IMG/VR virus record: IMGVR_UViG_3300032304_002285
Span: 62,001-126,000 of that record
DNA length: 64,000 nucleotides
Origin: a virus
Direction: 5' to 3' (one strand)
Shown here: piece by piece, positions 49,600-58,096 of the stretch
Layout of the letters: every line of letters begins with the position of its first letter
How positions within the stretch are numbered: position 1 is the first letter of the stretch
Translations under genes and position numbers: made by a program
The notes under the pieces: generated by a model
What the model was told of the DNA's origin: nothing
Database searches by the model: none
What the model saw: the letters and a program-made list of their open reading frames with translations, nothing else

Positions 49600-50066
49600 A
49601 CGGGTTTGAGGCATATTATAATCCCCAGTCACTTCATCCTTGTGACTTGCTTGGTATTTTAATTAAAGAATCGAAGCTGATTGGTCTTGTTAATAATTAT
49701 CCGTTGAGGAGAACTGCTGTGCCATATGATGCTATAGAACTTTATGCTGGGAATAAACGTAGACTTAGGCTTTATGTTAAGGATGCAAGTCTTAATCCAA
49801 TTAATTTAACTGGTGCTGTTTGTACTTTTACTTTAAAGAAAATTAAAAGTGGTCCTGTTGTTTTTTCCAAGAGGACTAATTATCCAGCAGAAGGTATGAT
49901 TGGTTCAGCGGATCAGGGCGAGGCTTTCTTTTATGTTAATCCGGCTGATACTCAGAGTTTAGATATTGCTCAATATGTGTATGACGTAAAGGTTGTGCTT
50001 GTGGGGGATGATGGACCCTATACTACTAACGAGGGTGTAATAAATCTTAAGAAGCCTGTAGGGTAA
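49593..50066 (+). CDS. Ig-like structural protein (baseplate-type domain)
   Basis: The 157-residue protein has a short N-terminal segment and then a beta-sandwich domain with the pattern KRRLRLYVKDASLNPINL, TGAVCTFTLKKIKS, GSADQGEAFFYVNPADTQ and IAQYVYDVKVVLVG. This resembles the N-terminal domain of phage baseplate upper proteins and related small virion Ig-like proteins. It overlaps the glycosyltransferase by 7 bases and is the last gene of the structural block. Confidence 0.65.
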   Translation: MVDGFEAYYNPQSLHPCDLLGILIKESKLIGLVNNYPLRRTAVPYDAIELYAGNKRRLRLYVKDASLNPINLTGAVCTFTLKKIKSGPVVFSKRTNYPAEGMIGSADQGEAFFYVNPADTQSLDIAQYVYDVKVVLVGDDGPYTTNEGVINLKKPVG

Positions 50067-50083
50067 ACTCCTATTCCTGTTGG

Positions 50084-50089
50084 TATAAT
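50084..50089 (+). promoter_or_regulatory. Extended -10 promoter before the replication genes
   Basis: TTGGTATAAT holds a perfect TATAAT with TGG in the extended position, 28 bases before the ATG at 50118. No clear -35 box is seen. Confidence 0.5.
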
Positions 50090-50117
50090 ATCTTAACTGG
50101 GGATCAGGAGTATTATT

Positions 50118-53100
50118 ATGTCTAGAATGTGGGTTCGCAATGATGGCTTTTTAATTATTGAATGTGATTATGAGCAACGGAATTTGGTAAAAGAGATAGG
50201 TGGGAGATGGGATGTAGTAGAAAGGGCTTGGGTTGTTGCATTTAGTATTTCCAATGTGGAATATTTAGTTGACGAGATTGATTCTTTAACGGTTGATCAG
50301 TCTGTTGAAGATAAGCTGCATCAACAGATAGAAAAAGAAGACAAGCTAAATAAAATCCGGGAAATGTCCAAACAGGATGTTCCGGTTCGTCTTCTTGTCC
50401 CTGGTCTTAAGGAGAATTGTAGACTCTATAATTACCAAAAACTGGGTGTTGTCTATTCTTTAACAAATGCAGAAGGGGTATTAATTGCCGACGAAATGGG
50501 TTTGGGAAAATTTTGTGCTATAAACACCCCCGTATTAACAGCTTATGGCTGGCAACCAATTGGTTCTTTGAAGGTCGGGGACATGGTTTATTCGAGGGCT
50601 GGAACCCTTAGCCGGGTAAATGGAGTTTATCCTCAGGGTGTGAAAGAATTACTGAAAGTAACTTTTAGTGATGGGTTTTCATGTGAGTGTGGGTGGGAGC
50701 ATCTTTGGATAGCCCAGACGGACAACAATGCGAAGAGGAAGCAGGGGTGGAGAGTTCTCGACACTCGACAATTATTTGGTGACTTACACTACAAGGATAA
50801 AAGGGCCAAGTGGCGGATACCCTTGGTCGAACCAATCGCCTATAACACTAAGACGTATATCATACCACCATATCTAATGGGAGTGTTGCTTGGGGATGGT
50901 TCCTTGACAGATGGAGTAACCTTTGTTCCTGGGGATGATGAAACTCCATTTCTTGTACAGAAGGCTGTACCTCCGGGTTATAGCTTGCATAAGAATGCTG
51001 ATTATGGAACGTCAACTCGGTATTCTATTGTTTATAAAGGCAGTGGATACGAGAACCCACTAAAAACTCAAATTGTTAAATATGGACTAAATGTTACTGG
51101 GGAAAGGAAGTTTATTCCTCATGAATATCTTGAAGGAAGCATAGAACAACGGAAGCAGTTGTTGGCTGGCTTATTGGATACAGATGGTTCTGCAATGAAA
51201 GCTAGGACTAGGTTTTCAACAGTATCGGAACGTCTTGCTGATGACGTTATCGAGCTTGTTCATAGTCTGGGTGGAATGGCTACTAAGTCTCTTGTTCCTG
51301 GCAGATTAAGGGTAAGGGATGGGAAGCAGGTTCAGGAGCAGGATTGTTGGCAATTGGTTGTTAGAACTAGTTTTAATCCATTTTCCCGTCCATCTTCTAT
51401 TGCGAAGTGGAAGAGATCATCAAAACTTGTCAGGAATATTGTAAGTATTGAGCCTGTACGGTATGATGATGCGGTATGTATTGCTGTTGATTCCAAAGAT
51501 CATTCGTATGTTATTCAGCATCATATTGTAACACACAATACCCTGCAAGGTCTTGCTATTTCGTTGGTTAGGAAGAATAAGAACGGGGCAAAAAAGTGTC
51601 TTATTGTCACTCCTGCTTCTTTAAAGTACAATTGGCCAATTGAAATCGAAAAATTTACAGATGAGAAGTTTGTGGTAATTGATGGGAGTCCAGAAGAGAG
51701 GATTGCTCAATGGATGCGGGATGACGTTTATTATTACGTTGTTAATTTTGAGCTTATTCTTGAGGATTTGTTTGGAGGTAGGGAATATAAAGAAGATCCA
51801 GATGATGATGAAGAGAAGACTGCCAGAAAAAAAGAATTAAAAGCTAAGGCTCAATTTAGGAAGAAAATTTTAAGTTCTGTAAAAGAACGAGATTGGGATA
51901 TGATCCTTGTGGATGAATCCCATGCCCTTAAATCTCATGCTAGCAAGAGAAGTAAGTGTATAAAGCAATTGAAGAGTAAATTCCGAGTGGCTTTAACAGG
52001 TACTCCGATGGATGGGAGATTAGAAGAGTTACATTCAGTTATGGAATTTGTTTATCCTGGGTTGTTGGAATCAAGAACCAGATTTCTTCAGAAGCATGCC
52101 ATTACTGATTTCTGGGGAAAGGTGACTGGGTATAAAGATATTGATGATGTAAAGAAGCGGATAGCTCATTGTTTTATTCGCAGATTAAAGGCTGATGTTT
52201 TAAAGGACTTGCCTAATAAAATCTATCAGAATAGGATTGTGGTTCTATCAAAGGAAGAAGAAAAAATCTACAAGGCGTTAGCTTCTTCGGGTCATGTAGC
52301 AACCCAAGATACTGAAGCCATGGTTACTGTGATCAGATGTAAGCAGTTTTGTGATTATCCTGGATTAATTGGTGAGAATTGCAAGGTGAATTCTAAGCTT
52401 GAGGCTTTTAAGGAGATTTTGGATGAGGTAATTATTCAAAATGGGCATAAGGTTCTGGTTTTTAGTCAGTATAAGCAGATGATAGATGTTTTGGTGAAAG
52501 TAATGGAAGAGATGAATCTGAAATATCTTCGGATTGACGGAGATACACCAAAGCAGCTTCGAGCGGGGATGCAAAAGCAATTCAACGAGGATAAATCAAT
52601 AGATTCGATGATTGGCACAGAGGCTATGTCTACTGGTTTGAATTTCACCTCTGCTGATTATGTAATTAATTATGATGACAATTGGGCTCCTGCTATTATG
52701 GCTCAGAGGGAGGATCGGTGTGTTATAGAGGGTCAGTATGTCAATACGGATCGCGGGATGGTTAAGATTGAGGATGTTAAGACTGGGGATATGGTTTTAA
52801 CTCATCGGGGTAGATATCGGAAGGTATTAGACGTATGGAATAAACTTCATAGATCTAATACAACTGGTGGATTAACAACGGAAATCAAATACAGAAGATA
52901 TGGCTATCCATTAAAAGTAACCCATGATCATTTAGTTTTGATCCTTAGGGGTGAAAAAATAGATTGGATGGAGGCAGTTGATGTCCGTCCTCGTGATTTT
53001 TTATTATCTCCTATTTTGTCTGAAGAAAGAAATGACCCTGGTGAATTGGAATTTCCAGAGGAGTTTTCTTTTAATAAGATGCAGAGATTAAATGGTTCTG

Positions 53101-54005
53101 CTGAATTTGTTAATGGTAGATATCATCCATTGCCAAGAGCCATCAAGATAGATGACGACTTCCTTTTTGTTGTTGGTTGGTATTTGGCGGAAGGGTTTTG
53201 TTCTATTTCAAATGACAAAGGCAAGTTTGTTTCTTTTTCTGGGCATGTTAAGGAGATGAGTATTCTGGAAAGGATAAAAAAGTATTCTAAGGAAATACTT
53301 GGAATAAATGGAACAATAAATAAGCCAGCAACTAACGGGATAGAATTAAGAGTATATAGCTCTGAGTTGGCTTTTTGGTTTGAAAGTTTATTTGGGGGCG
53401 AATGTTTTAAAAAACAAATACCCCACGATTGGCTTGTAAAGTGGGATATAAAATATTTAGAAAAAATATATGGAGCATATGTCCAGGGGGATGGGTATTT
53501 TAGAAGGAACACTAAAGAATGGGTTACTGTTTCTCCAATTCTTTCTTTACAAATGACGAAAATAACCGAAATGATGGGTTATCCTTCAACGTTGAGGCAG
53601 GTTGATAATTGCCATAATAAGGGCCATTGGATTGGCGCTTTAACGGCAAATGGAGATTACAGAAGTTCGCCTCTTTTAAATAAGAAAGTGGATGGTTATG
53701 TATGTCTTCCTGTTTCTGAGGTTATGACAAGAATAGAGACCAGTAAGAAAGTTCGGGTTTATGATTTAACTGTTGAGGAAGATTCTTCCTTTGTTGTTGG
53801 AAGGGCGGCTGTTCACAATTGTCATCGCCTTGGCCAGAAAAATGTAGTTAATGTAATTAATTTTGTTTGTAAAAATACGATCGAGGAAAGGATTCGTGGT
53901 GTTTTATATGGAAAGTCTGTTGTTTCAGCGGAGACACTTGGGGATGATGTAGACGATATGGTTTTACATCGGTTGGGACCTAAAGATATTGCTAAATTGC
54001 TTTAA
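50118..54005 (+). CDS. SNF2-family helicase with two inteins
   Basis: The 1295-residue precursor holds two inteins (residues 132-474 and 868-1234), so the spliced helicase has about 585 residues. Extein motifs: Walker A DEMGLGK|TLQ (broken by intein 1), motif Ia VTPASLKYNWP, motif II LVDESHALKS, motif III ALTGTPMDG, motif V IGTEAMSTGLNFTSADYV, and motif VI REDR|CHRLGQ (broken by intein 2). SNF2 ATPases move on dsDNA; phage members are linked to replication, recombination or remodelling of bound proteins. The N-terminal 60 residues (EIGGRWDVVERAW) resemble a small accessory domain. Both inteins sit in motifs needed for ATPase activity, so splicing is required for function. Confidence 0.92.
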   Translation: MSRMWVRNDGFLIIECDYEQRNLVKEIGGRWDVVERAWVVAFSISNVEYLVDEIDSLTVDQSVEDKLHQQIEKEDKLNKIREMSKQDVPVRLLVPGLKENCRLYNYQKLGVVYSLTNAEGVLIADEMGLGKFCAINTPVLTAYGWQPIGSLKVGDMVYSRAGTLSRVNGVYPQGVKELLKVTFSDGFSCECGWEHLWIAQTDNNAKRKQGWRVLDTRQLFGDLHYKDKRAKWRIPLVEPIAYNTKTYIIPPYLMGVLLGDGSLTDGVTFVPGDDETPFLVQKAVPPGYSLHKNADYGTSTRYSIVYKGSGYENPLKTQIVKYGLNVTGERKFIPHEYLEGSIEQRKQLLAGLLDTDGSAMKARTRFSTVSERLADDVIELVHSLGGMATKSLVPGRLRVRDGKQVQEQDCWQLVVRTSFNPFSRPSSIAKWKRSSKLVRNIVSIEPVRYDDAVCIAVDSKDHSYVIQHHIVTHNTLQGLAISLVRKNKNGAKKCLIVTPASLKYNWPIEIEKFTDEKFVVIDGSPEERIAQWMRDDVYYYVVNFELILEDLFGGREYKEDPDDDEEKTARKKELKAKAQFRKKILSSVKERDWDMILVDESHALKSHASKRSKCIKQLKSKFRVALTGTPMDGRLEELHSVMEFVYPGLLESRTRFLQKHAITDFWGKVTGYKDIDDVKKRIAHCFIRRLKADVLKDLPNKIYQNRIVVLSKEEEKIYKALASSGHVATQDTEAMVTVIRCKQFCDYPGLIGENCKVNSKLEAFKEILDEVIIQNGHKVLVFSQYKQMIDVLVKVMEEMNLKYLRIDGDTPKQLRAGMQKQFNEDKSIDSMIGTEAMSTGLNFTSADYVINYDDNWAPAIMAQREDRCVIEGQYVNTDRGMVKIEDVKTGDMVLTHRGRYRKVLDVWNKLHRSNTTGGLTTEIKYRRYGYPLKVTHDHLVLILRGEKIDWMEAVDVRPRDFLLSPILSEERNDPGELEFPEEFSFNKMQRLNGSAEFVNGRYHPLPRAIKIDDDFLFVVGWYLAEGFCSISNDKGKFVSFSGHVKEMSILERIKKYSKEILGINGTINKPATNGIELRVYSSELAFWFESLFGGECFKKQIPHDWLVKWDIKYLEKIYGAYVQGDGYFRRNTKEWVTVSPILSLQMTKITEMMGYPSTLRQVDNCHNKGHWIGALTANGDYRSSPLLNKKVDGYVCLPVSEVMTRIETSKKVRVYDLTVEEDSSFVVGRAAVHNCHRLGQKNVVNVINFVCKNTIEERIRGVLYGKSVVSAETLGDDVDDMVLHRLGPKDIAKLL
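50511..51539 (+). other. Intein 1 (class 3-like) with LAGLIDADG endonuclease
   Basis: The 343-residue intein interrupts GLGK|T of Walker A. It starts FCAINTPVLTAYGW, with Phe at position 1, aligning with class 3 inteins (xLALDTPxPTxxGW) that lack Cys1. The WCT signature is present: Trp in block B (CGWEHLW), Cys in block F (AVCIAVD) and Thr in block G (IVTHN). Splicing at Phe1 and Asn343 restores GLGKTLQ exactly. The endonuclease motifs are YLMGVLLGDGSL and LLAGLLDTDGSA. Confidence 0.85.
52719..53819 (+). other. Intein 2 (class 1) with LAGLIDADG endonuclease
   Basis: The 367-residue intein starts CVIEGQYVNTDRGMVKIE and ends VHN before Cys+1. Block B is LKVTHDHLV, with Thr and His in the TxxH position. 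Splicing gives EDRCHRLGQ, a perfect SNF2 motif VI. Endonuclease motifs are VVGWYLAEG and IYGAYVQGDG. It is unrelated in detail to intein 1, so the two entered separately. Confidence 0.93.
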
Positions 54006-54017
54006 TGGGAGAGGTTT

Positions 54018-55841
54018 ATGTCTGGTTTTAATGACACTATGGAGCTAGAGCGTTCGCTTTTGCATCTTCTTGTTACTCAGAAGATGACTCTTCAGAAAAT
54101 CCACAATAAAATCAAAGAAGATTATTTTACATCTAAAGAAAGAAAGTTTATCCGGGATAATATTGTCCGTACCTTTAAGACTTCTAAGGGGTTGTTGACT
54201 CAAAACATTTTTGATTATGAGGTAAGAAGCCGGATTGATGTTAAGGATGCTCATTTTTATGAAATGGAATGGAGCCTTATTAATGGCTTGCAAGGTAAGG
54301 ATGAGCCTGAGGTTTTGTTAGAAAGATTAGGGAAGGCTCATGTTGGAAGGCAATTATTAGACGTTGCTGAATCTGTGGCTGAGTTTATTGAAAAAGGAAA
54401 GATTGATGAAGCTCAGCGTTTCATCAAAACTTCTCTTTCTAAGATATCGGATCAAAAGCAAACTCCTGATATTGTAGAGCTTACGGATTATAAGCATCGG
54501 CTTGAGGTTATTCAGGATAAGAAGGATCATCCAGAAAAATATCTTGGGATAAAGACAGGCTTTGCTACTTTTGATAATGCTACTGGTGGTTTATTCCCTG
54601 GTGAATTGACTTTGTTTTCTGCTATTACTGGTGTGGGTAAGTCTACTATTCTTAAGCAGATAGAGACGGGAATTATTAAGTGCAATAAGAATAAGAATGT
54701 ACTTCATATTTGTAATGAGGAGCATCTATTACAGGTTGAGACAAAATTTGATGCTCAAATGAGTGGAATCCCATATAGGGATTTTAAGTTGGCTACGATT
54801 ACTGATGAAAATTTGGAAAAATGGAAAACAATAATGGAGGTAGATTTAAGGCAACCCGGAATTGGGAGAATTTTTGTAAAAGAAGTTCCAGCTTTTACTG
54901 ATATCACTTTGATTGAGGAGGCGATTAGGGAATTAGAGGCAAAGGGAATTAAGATTGATGTTGTGATCATTGACCATTTGCCCCACGTAAAACCGGTTGA
55001 GCAGGCTTGGGGGGAATTTGATGAACAAGGGAAAGCTGCTACTGATTGTAAGGAGTTGGGTAGGGCTTTCCATTTGGCTGTGGTTACTGCAACTCAGGCT
55101 TCAACAGAAGTAGAAAAGAAACAGACTAAGGGAAAGGCTGCTGGGAAGATGGATGTATATGGATCTAAGGAGCAGGTTCATGTAGCAAATACCTCTATTG
55201 CTGTGACTGTAACCGGGAAAGACGATTCAGATCTCAGCATTCCAGAATGGGAAAGAGATGTTTATTGGAGTGTTGATATCAAAAAGAATCGTGATGGTGC
55301 TTGTTTCGCATTTAAGGCTGTTCATCATGTAAAATATGGATTTGTTGAGGAAAGGAAGGAGGAGCCTAAGCAGAATAAGGCGGTAGATAATTCATTAAAT
55401 AATGCTGTTGGCGAAGTAGGGAAAGGAACAGAGAAAGGGAAACAGAGCAAGAAGCAAGAAGAGAAGACAACGGAAGAAAAGCCAAAGGAAGAGAGTACAA
55501 AGGAAGTGGATCAAGAGGAAAAACCGAAAGAGGATTCACAGCAGGAAGAAAAACAAGTAGAGGATGATCCAAAGCCTCAAGAGGAAGTTAAAAAAGAGGA
55601 AGAGGTGGAGGTTGGTGTTGATGCGGGAGTTCCAATTTCTTTTCTTGATAAACAAAAGGCTTTGGAAAAAACAGGAATGAAACCAATAGCTAATAGTGAA
55701 ATAGAGACTTCGGATGAGGCTATGGAAGAAGTGAAAAAATTAGTTATTACTAATCAGCCGGTTGCCATTTCTCAGCCGAAGGTGGAAAAAACTTTGGTAA
55801 GTACAATTAAGAAGCCAAAAATTTTAGGTTTTAATTCTTAG
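54018..55841 (+). CDS. DnaB-type replicative helicase
   Basis: The 607-residue protein has an N-terminal helical domain (MELERSLLHLLVTQKMTL) and a RecA-type core: GFATFDNATGGLFPGELT, Walker A SAITGVGKSTILKQ, Walker B IDVVIIDHLPHV and a VTATQAS sensor. This matches replicative helicases of the DnaB/gp41 group, which unwind DNA ahead of the fork on the lagging strand. After about residue 455 comes a long Lys/Glu-rich, probably disordered tail that is absent from usual members. It is a neighbour of a primase, as expected. The intein-prone Walker motif is uninterrupted here. Confidence 0.85.
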   Translation: MSGFNDTMELERSLLHLLVTQKMTLQKIHNKIKEDYFTSKERKFIRDNIVRTFKTSKGLLTQNIFDYEVRSRIDVKDAHFYEMEWSLINGLQGKDEPEVLLERLGKAHVGRQLLDVAESVAEFIEKGKIDEAQRFIKTSLSKISDQKQTPDIVELTDYKHRLEVIQDKKDHPEKYLGIKTGFATFDNATGGLFPGELTLFSAITGVGKSTILKQIETGIIKCNKNKNVLHICNEEHLLQVETKFDAQMSGIPYRDFKLATITDENLEKWKTIMEVDLRQPGIGRIFVKEVPAFTDITLIEEAIRELEAKGIKIDVVIIDHLPHVKPVEQAWGEFDEQGKAATDCKELGRAFHLAVVTATQASTEVEKKQTKGKAAGKMDVYGSKEQVHVANTSIAVTVTGKDDSDLSIPEWERDVYWSVDIKKNRDGACFAFKAVHHVKYGFVEERKEEPKQNKAVDNSLNNAVGEVGKGTEKGKQSKKQEEKTTEEKPKEESTKEVDQEEKPKEDSQQEEKQVEDDPKPQEEVKKEEEVEVGVDAGVPISFLDKQKALEKTGMKPIANSEIETSDEAMEEVKKLVITNQPVAISQPKVEKTLVSTIKKPKILGFNS

Positions 55842-55870
55842 GATCAGGGTGAGGATTGGGTTCTCAACGG

Positions 55871-55876
55871 TATAAT
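55871..55876 (+). promoter_or_regulatory. Putative -10 box (TATAAT)
   Basis: CGGTATAATGG lies in the 79-base gap before the gene at 55921. It has the same GGTATAAT form as at 50084, again without a clear -35 box. Confidence 0.45.
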
Positions 55877-55920
55877 GGTTTGTCGTTCAATTTGGGAACA
55901 AAAGACAGAAGGGCAATCAG

Positions 55921-56928
55921 ATGAAGAAGGATCAGGAAGAAATGGTTAATCAAGCTGAAGAGCATGCCTTGCTGATGTCTCAGGGAATTGGGAGTTCTTT
56001 TGCTGGGATTTATTATGTTGAATCGGCTTATGTTAAGCTGACAGCCCAGAATAAGAAATATACCGATTTGATTCTGCGGGATAAGTCTGGTGGGAGAAAC
56101 GTAAAGTACTGGGGAACGGTTCAGGATGTGAATGCTGGGACCTTTGTTTTAGTTTCTGCAATGGTTGAGGATTATCAAGGTAGCCCTTCTATCATTGCCA
56201 AGAATCTGGAAAAGGTTGATGATCCAGATGATTTGTCAGATTTCATTGCTGTTTTTGAGAATATTAAAGAGGTTGAAGATCGGTTTGTTCAACTTGTGGA
56301 TCAGGTTGTAAAGATGGAGTCTCAAGAAGGGCAAGAAACCTGTACTCTTCTTCTTGGTGAGGTTTTTGATGCTAATGAGGCTTTGTATCAAAAGTTTGTG
56401 GAATCTCCGGGGAGTGAGAATCCCTATTATGGAAGGATGGGAGGATTGCTTGTCTCTACTGTAAACGTTGCTGAGAATGTTATGGCATTGGCTGGACGTT
56501 ATGAGATGTCTAATATGGAAAAGGCTATTGCTCTAACTTCTGCTCTGTTGCATAAGATTGGTGCAGTTGATGGTTTTGAGTTCAAGAATTGTTTGCCTAA
56601 AACAACCAAGAAGGGTTTGTTGTTGGGCTTGAACAATTTGACATTCAATCGGATGTCCATTGCTATTAGGAAGGCTGTTGCAGAGGCGAAGGCTCAGGGG
56701 AAGGCTGTATCTCAGGAATTGATTCTGCTTATTCTGCATGCGGTTTCTTCTTATGATGAGACTTCTGTAAAGCCGATGTCTAAGGAGGCATTGCTTCTTT
56801 CTGCTGCTGTTAAGTGTGATAAGGAAATGGTTGAATCTTTCGATTTCATTTCCAATGATCTTAATACTTCGGAAGAGTTTACGGCTTATGACGTTCGTAA
56901 GGGACGTAAATATCTTCGGGGTGCATAA
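55921..56928 (+). CDS. OB-fold plus degenerate HD-domain protein (YhaM-like)
   Basis: An OB-fold (about residues 28-100: YVKLTAQNKKYTDLILRD, KYWGTVQDVNAGTFVLV) is followed by an HD-type helical domain: GGLLVSTVNVAENVMAL and ALTSALLHKIGAVDGFEF. The order OB then HD matches YhaM-type 3'-5' exonucleases, but the catalytic residues are changed: the usual GLLEHT is GLLVST (His lost) and LLHDIGK is LLHKIGA (Asp lost). It probably binds nucleic acid without nuclease activity. It lies between DnaB and primase genes and overlaps no neighbour. Confidence 0.65.
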   Translation: MKKDQEEMVNQAEEHALLMSQGIGSSFAGIYYVESAYVKLTAQNKKYTDLILRDKSGGRNVKYWGTVQDVNAGTFVLVSAMVEDYQGSPSIIAKNLEKVDDPDDLSDFIAVFENIKEVEDRFVQLVDQVVKMESQEGQETCTLLLGEVFDANEALYQKFVESPGSENPYYGRMGGLLVSTVNVAENVMALAGRYEMSNMEKAIALTSALLHKIGAVDGFEFKNCLPKTTKKGLLLGLNNLTFNRMSIAIRKAVAEAKAQGKAVSQELILLILHAVSSYDETSVKPMSKEALLLSAAVKCDKEMVESFDFISNDLNTSEEFTAYDVRKGRKYLRGA

Positions 56929-56931
56929 CCA

Positions 56932-58026
56932 GTGGAACTTGGAATTAAAGAACAGCTTCGGTATCGAGATATTTCCTGGTTAATGTCAGGGGTAGATATC
57001 GAAGCTGTTATGGGAAAGCTAGGGACTAAGATTCATGGATGGTCAGGGGATCGTGTCATAGGATTTTGCCCTGACCATCATCTTTTCATTAATAGGAGAC
57101 CGTCCCACCCTAGATGGATGTTAAGCATTAAGACTGGAGAGACTTTTTGTTTAACGGAAGGCAGGGGAAGCAATCTTCTTTGGACAATTTGCCGTCTCTT
57201 TGATTGTTCTCCTAAAGATGCGATTAGCATTATAACGGGGGAAGAGTCTGGGTCTTTGACTGAACAGAGGATTCAGTTGAATTCCATTCGGGGTAGATTG
57301 CGGAGGATGCGTGAGGTTGAAGAAGTGGTTGCTCCTAAGATCGTTCAGGGGTTGGACGATATTGGTAAGGATTTGGTAGAAAAGCCAATTTCCCAGAGGT
57401 GCTACGATTTTTTCATTAAGCCTCCCAATAAGCCTCATCCAACTAACATAAAAAAAGAGACGGTTGATCGGTATAGTATCTTTGAAAGAACGTGGGGGTA
57501 CTATTCGGATAGGGCTATTATTCCTTTTTACATGAGGAAGGAGCTTAAGGGTTTTGCTGCTATAGATCTTCTTGGGGAAGACGAGTGGAAGAAGAAGCAT
57601 CCTTTGTCCGATAATTACAGGAAGACTCTTACAGCTATAAACTTTCAGGTGGCAGAATATCTATTTGGCTTTGATGATTGTCAGAAGGGTGCAGACTGGC
57701 TAATCGTCACAGAAGGTCCCAGAGAAGTCATGAAGCTTTGGCAGGAGGGGTTTCCTAATGCTGTTGCTACTTTGGGGATAAACATTGCCCCAGGCCAGCA
57801 TAGGCTTTTTGCCGAGTTGATGCCCAAAAACATTGTTCTGATGTATGATGGGGATGCACGAGGTCTGGCTGCAATGGATAAGATCGGAGAGAGTTTTGTA
57901 AGAATTTTTGGAAAAAAACACGTTCATAAGTGCCTCTGCCCCAATGGTTATGATCCTAAGAACTTATCAGCCAATGAGTTAATTTCCCTATTTAATGGGT
58001 TGAAAGATAAGGGTTTTGGAGTATAA
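56932..58026 (+). CDS. DNA primase (TOPRIM, DnaG-like)
   Basis: It starts at GTG 56932, 3 bases after the previous stop. The N-terminus has a reduced zinc ribbon (GFCPDHHLF, then a C in ETFCLTEG). The C-terminal half is a TOPRIM domain: WLIVTEGPREVMKLWQ (catalytic Glu) and IVLMYDGDARGLAAMDKI (DGD metal site). Primases make RNA primers for lagging-strand synthesis and act with the DnaB-type helicase encoded upstream. Length 364 residues, similar to phage DnaG-like primases. No helicase domain is fused. Confidence 0.85.
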   Translation: MELGIKEQLRYRDISWLMSGVDIEAVMGKLGTKIHGWSGDRVIGFCPDHHLFINRRPSHPRWMLSIKTGETFCLTEGRGSNLLWTICRLFDCSPKDAISIITGEESGSLTEQRIQLNSIRGRLRRMREVEEVVAPKIVQGLDDIGKDLVEKPISQRCYDFFIKPPNKPHPTNIKKETVDRYSIFERTWGYYSDRAIIPFYMRKELKGFAAIDLLGEDEWKKKHPLSDNYRKTLTAINFQVAEYLFGFDDCQKGADWLIVTEGPREVMKLWQEGFPNAVATLGINIAPGQHRLFAELMPKNIVLMYDGDARGLAAMDKIGESFVRIFGKKHVHKCLCPNGYDPKNLSANELISLFNGLKDKGFGV

Positions 58027-58027
58027 T
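58000..58027 (+). promoter_or_regulatory. Sigma-70-like promoter (TTGAAA-16-TATAAT)
   Basis: TTGAAA at 58000-58005, a 16-base spacer ending TTTTGGAG, and TATAAT at 58022-58027, overlapping the primase 3' end. It lies 70 bases before the sigma-like gene. Confidence 0.6.
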
Positions 58028-58096
58028 TGAGTGGTTGGCTTTATTAGGCTTTGAATAGGCTGCCGAATTATCGGCTTGTAGAAAAAAGGCGTGGGT

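Noticed and set aside
50514-50516. Cys at 50514 as residue 1 of intein 1 (class 1)
   Set aside because: Starting there leaves Phe in the Walker A motif (GLGKF-TLQ), whereas starting at Phe restores GLGKT and the WCT residues of class 3 are present.
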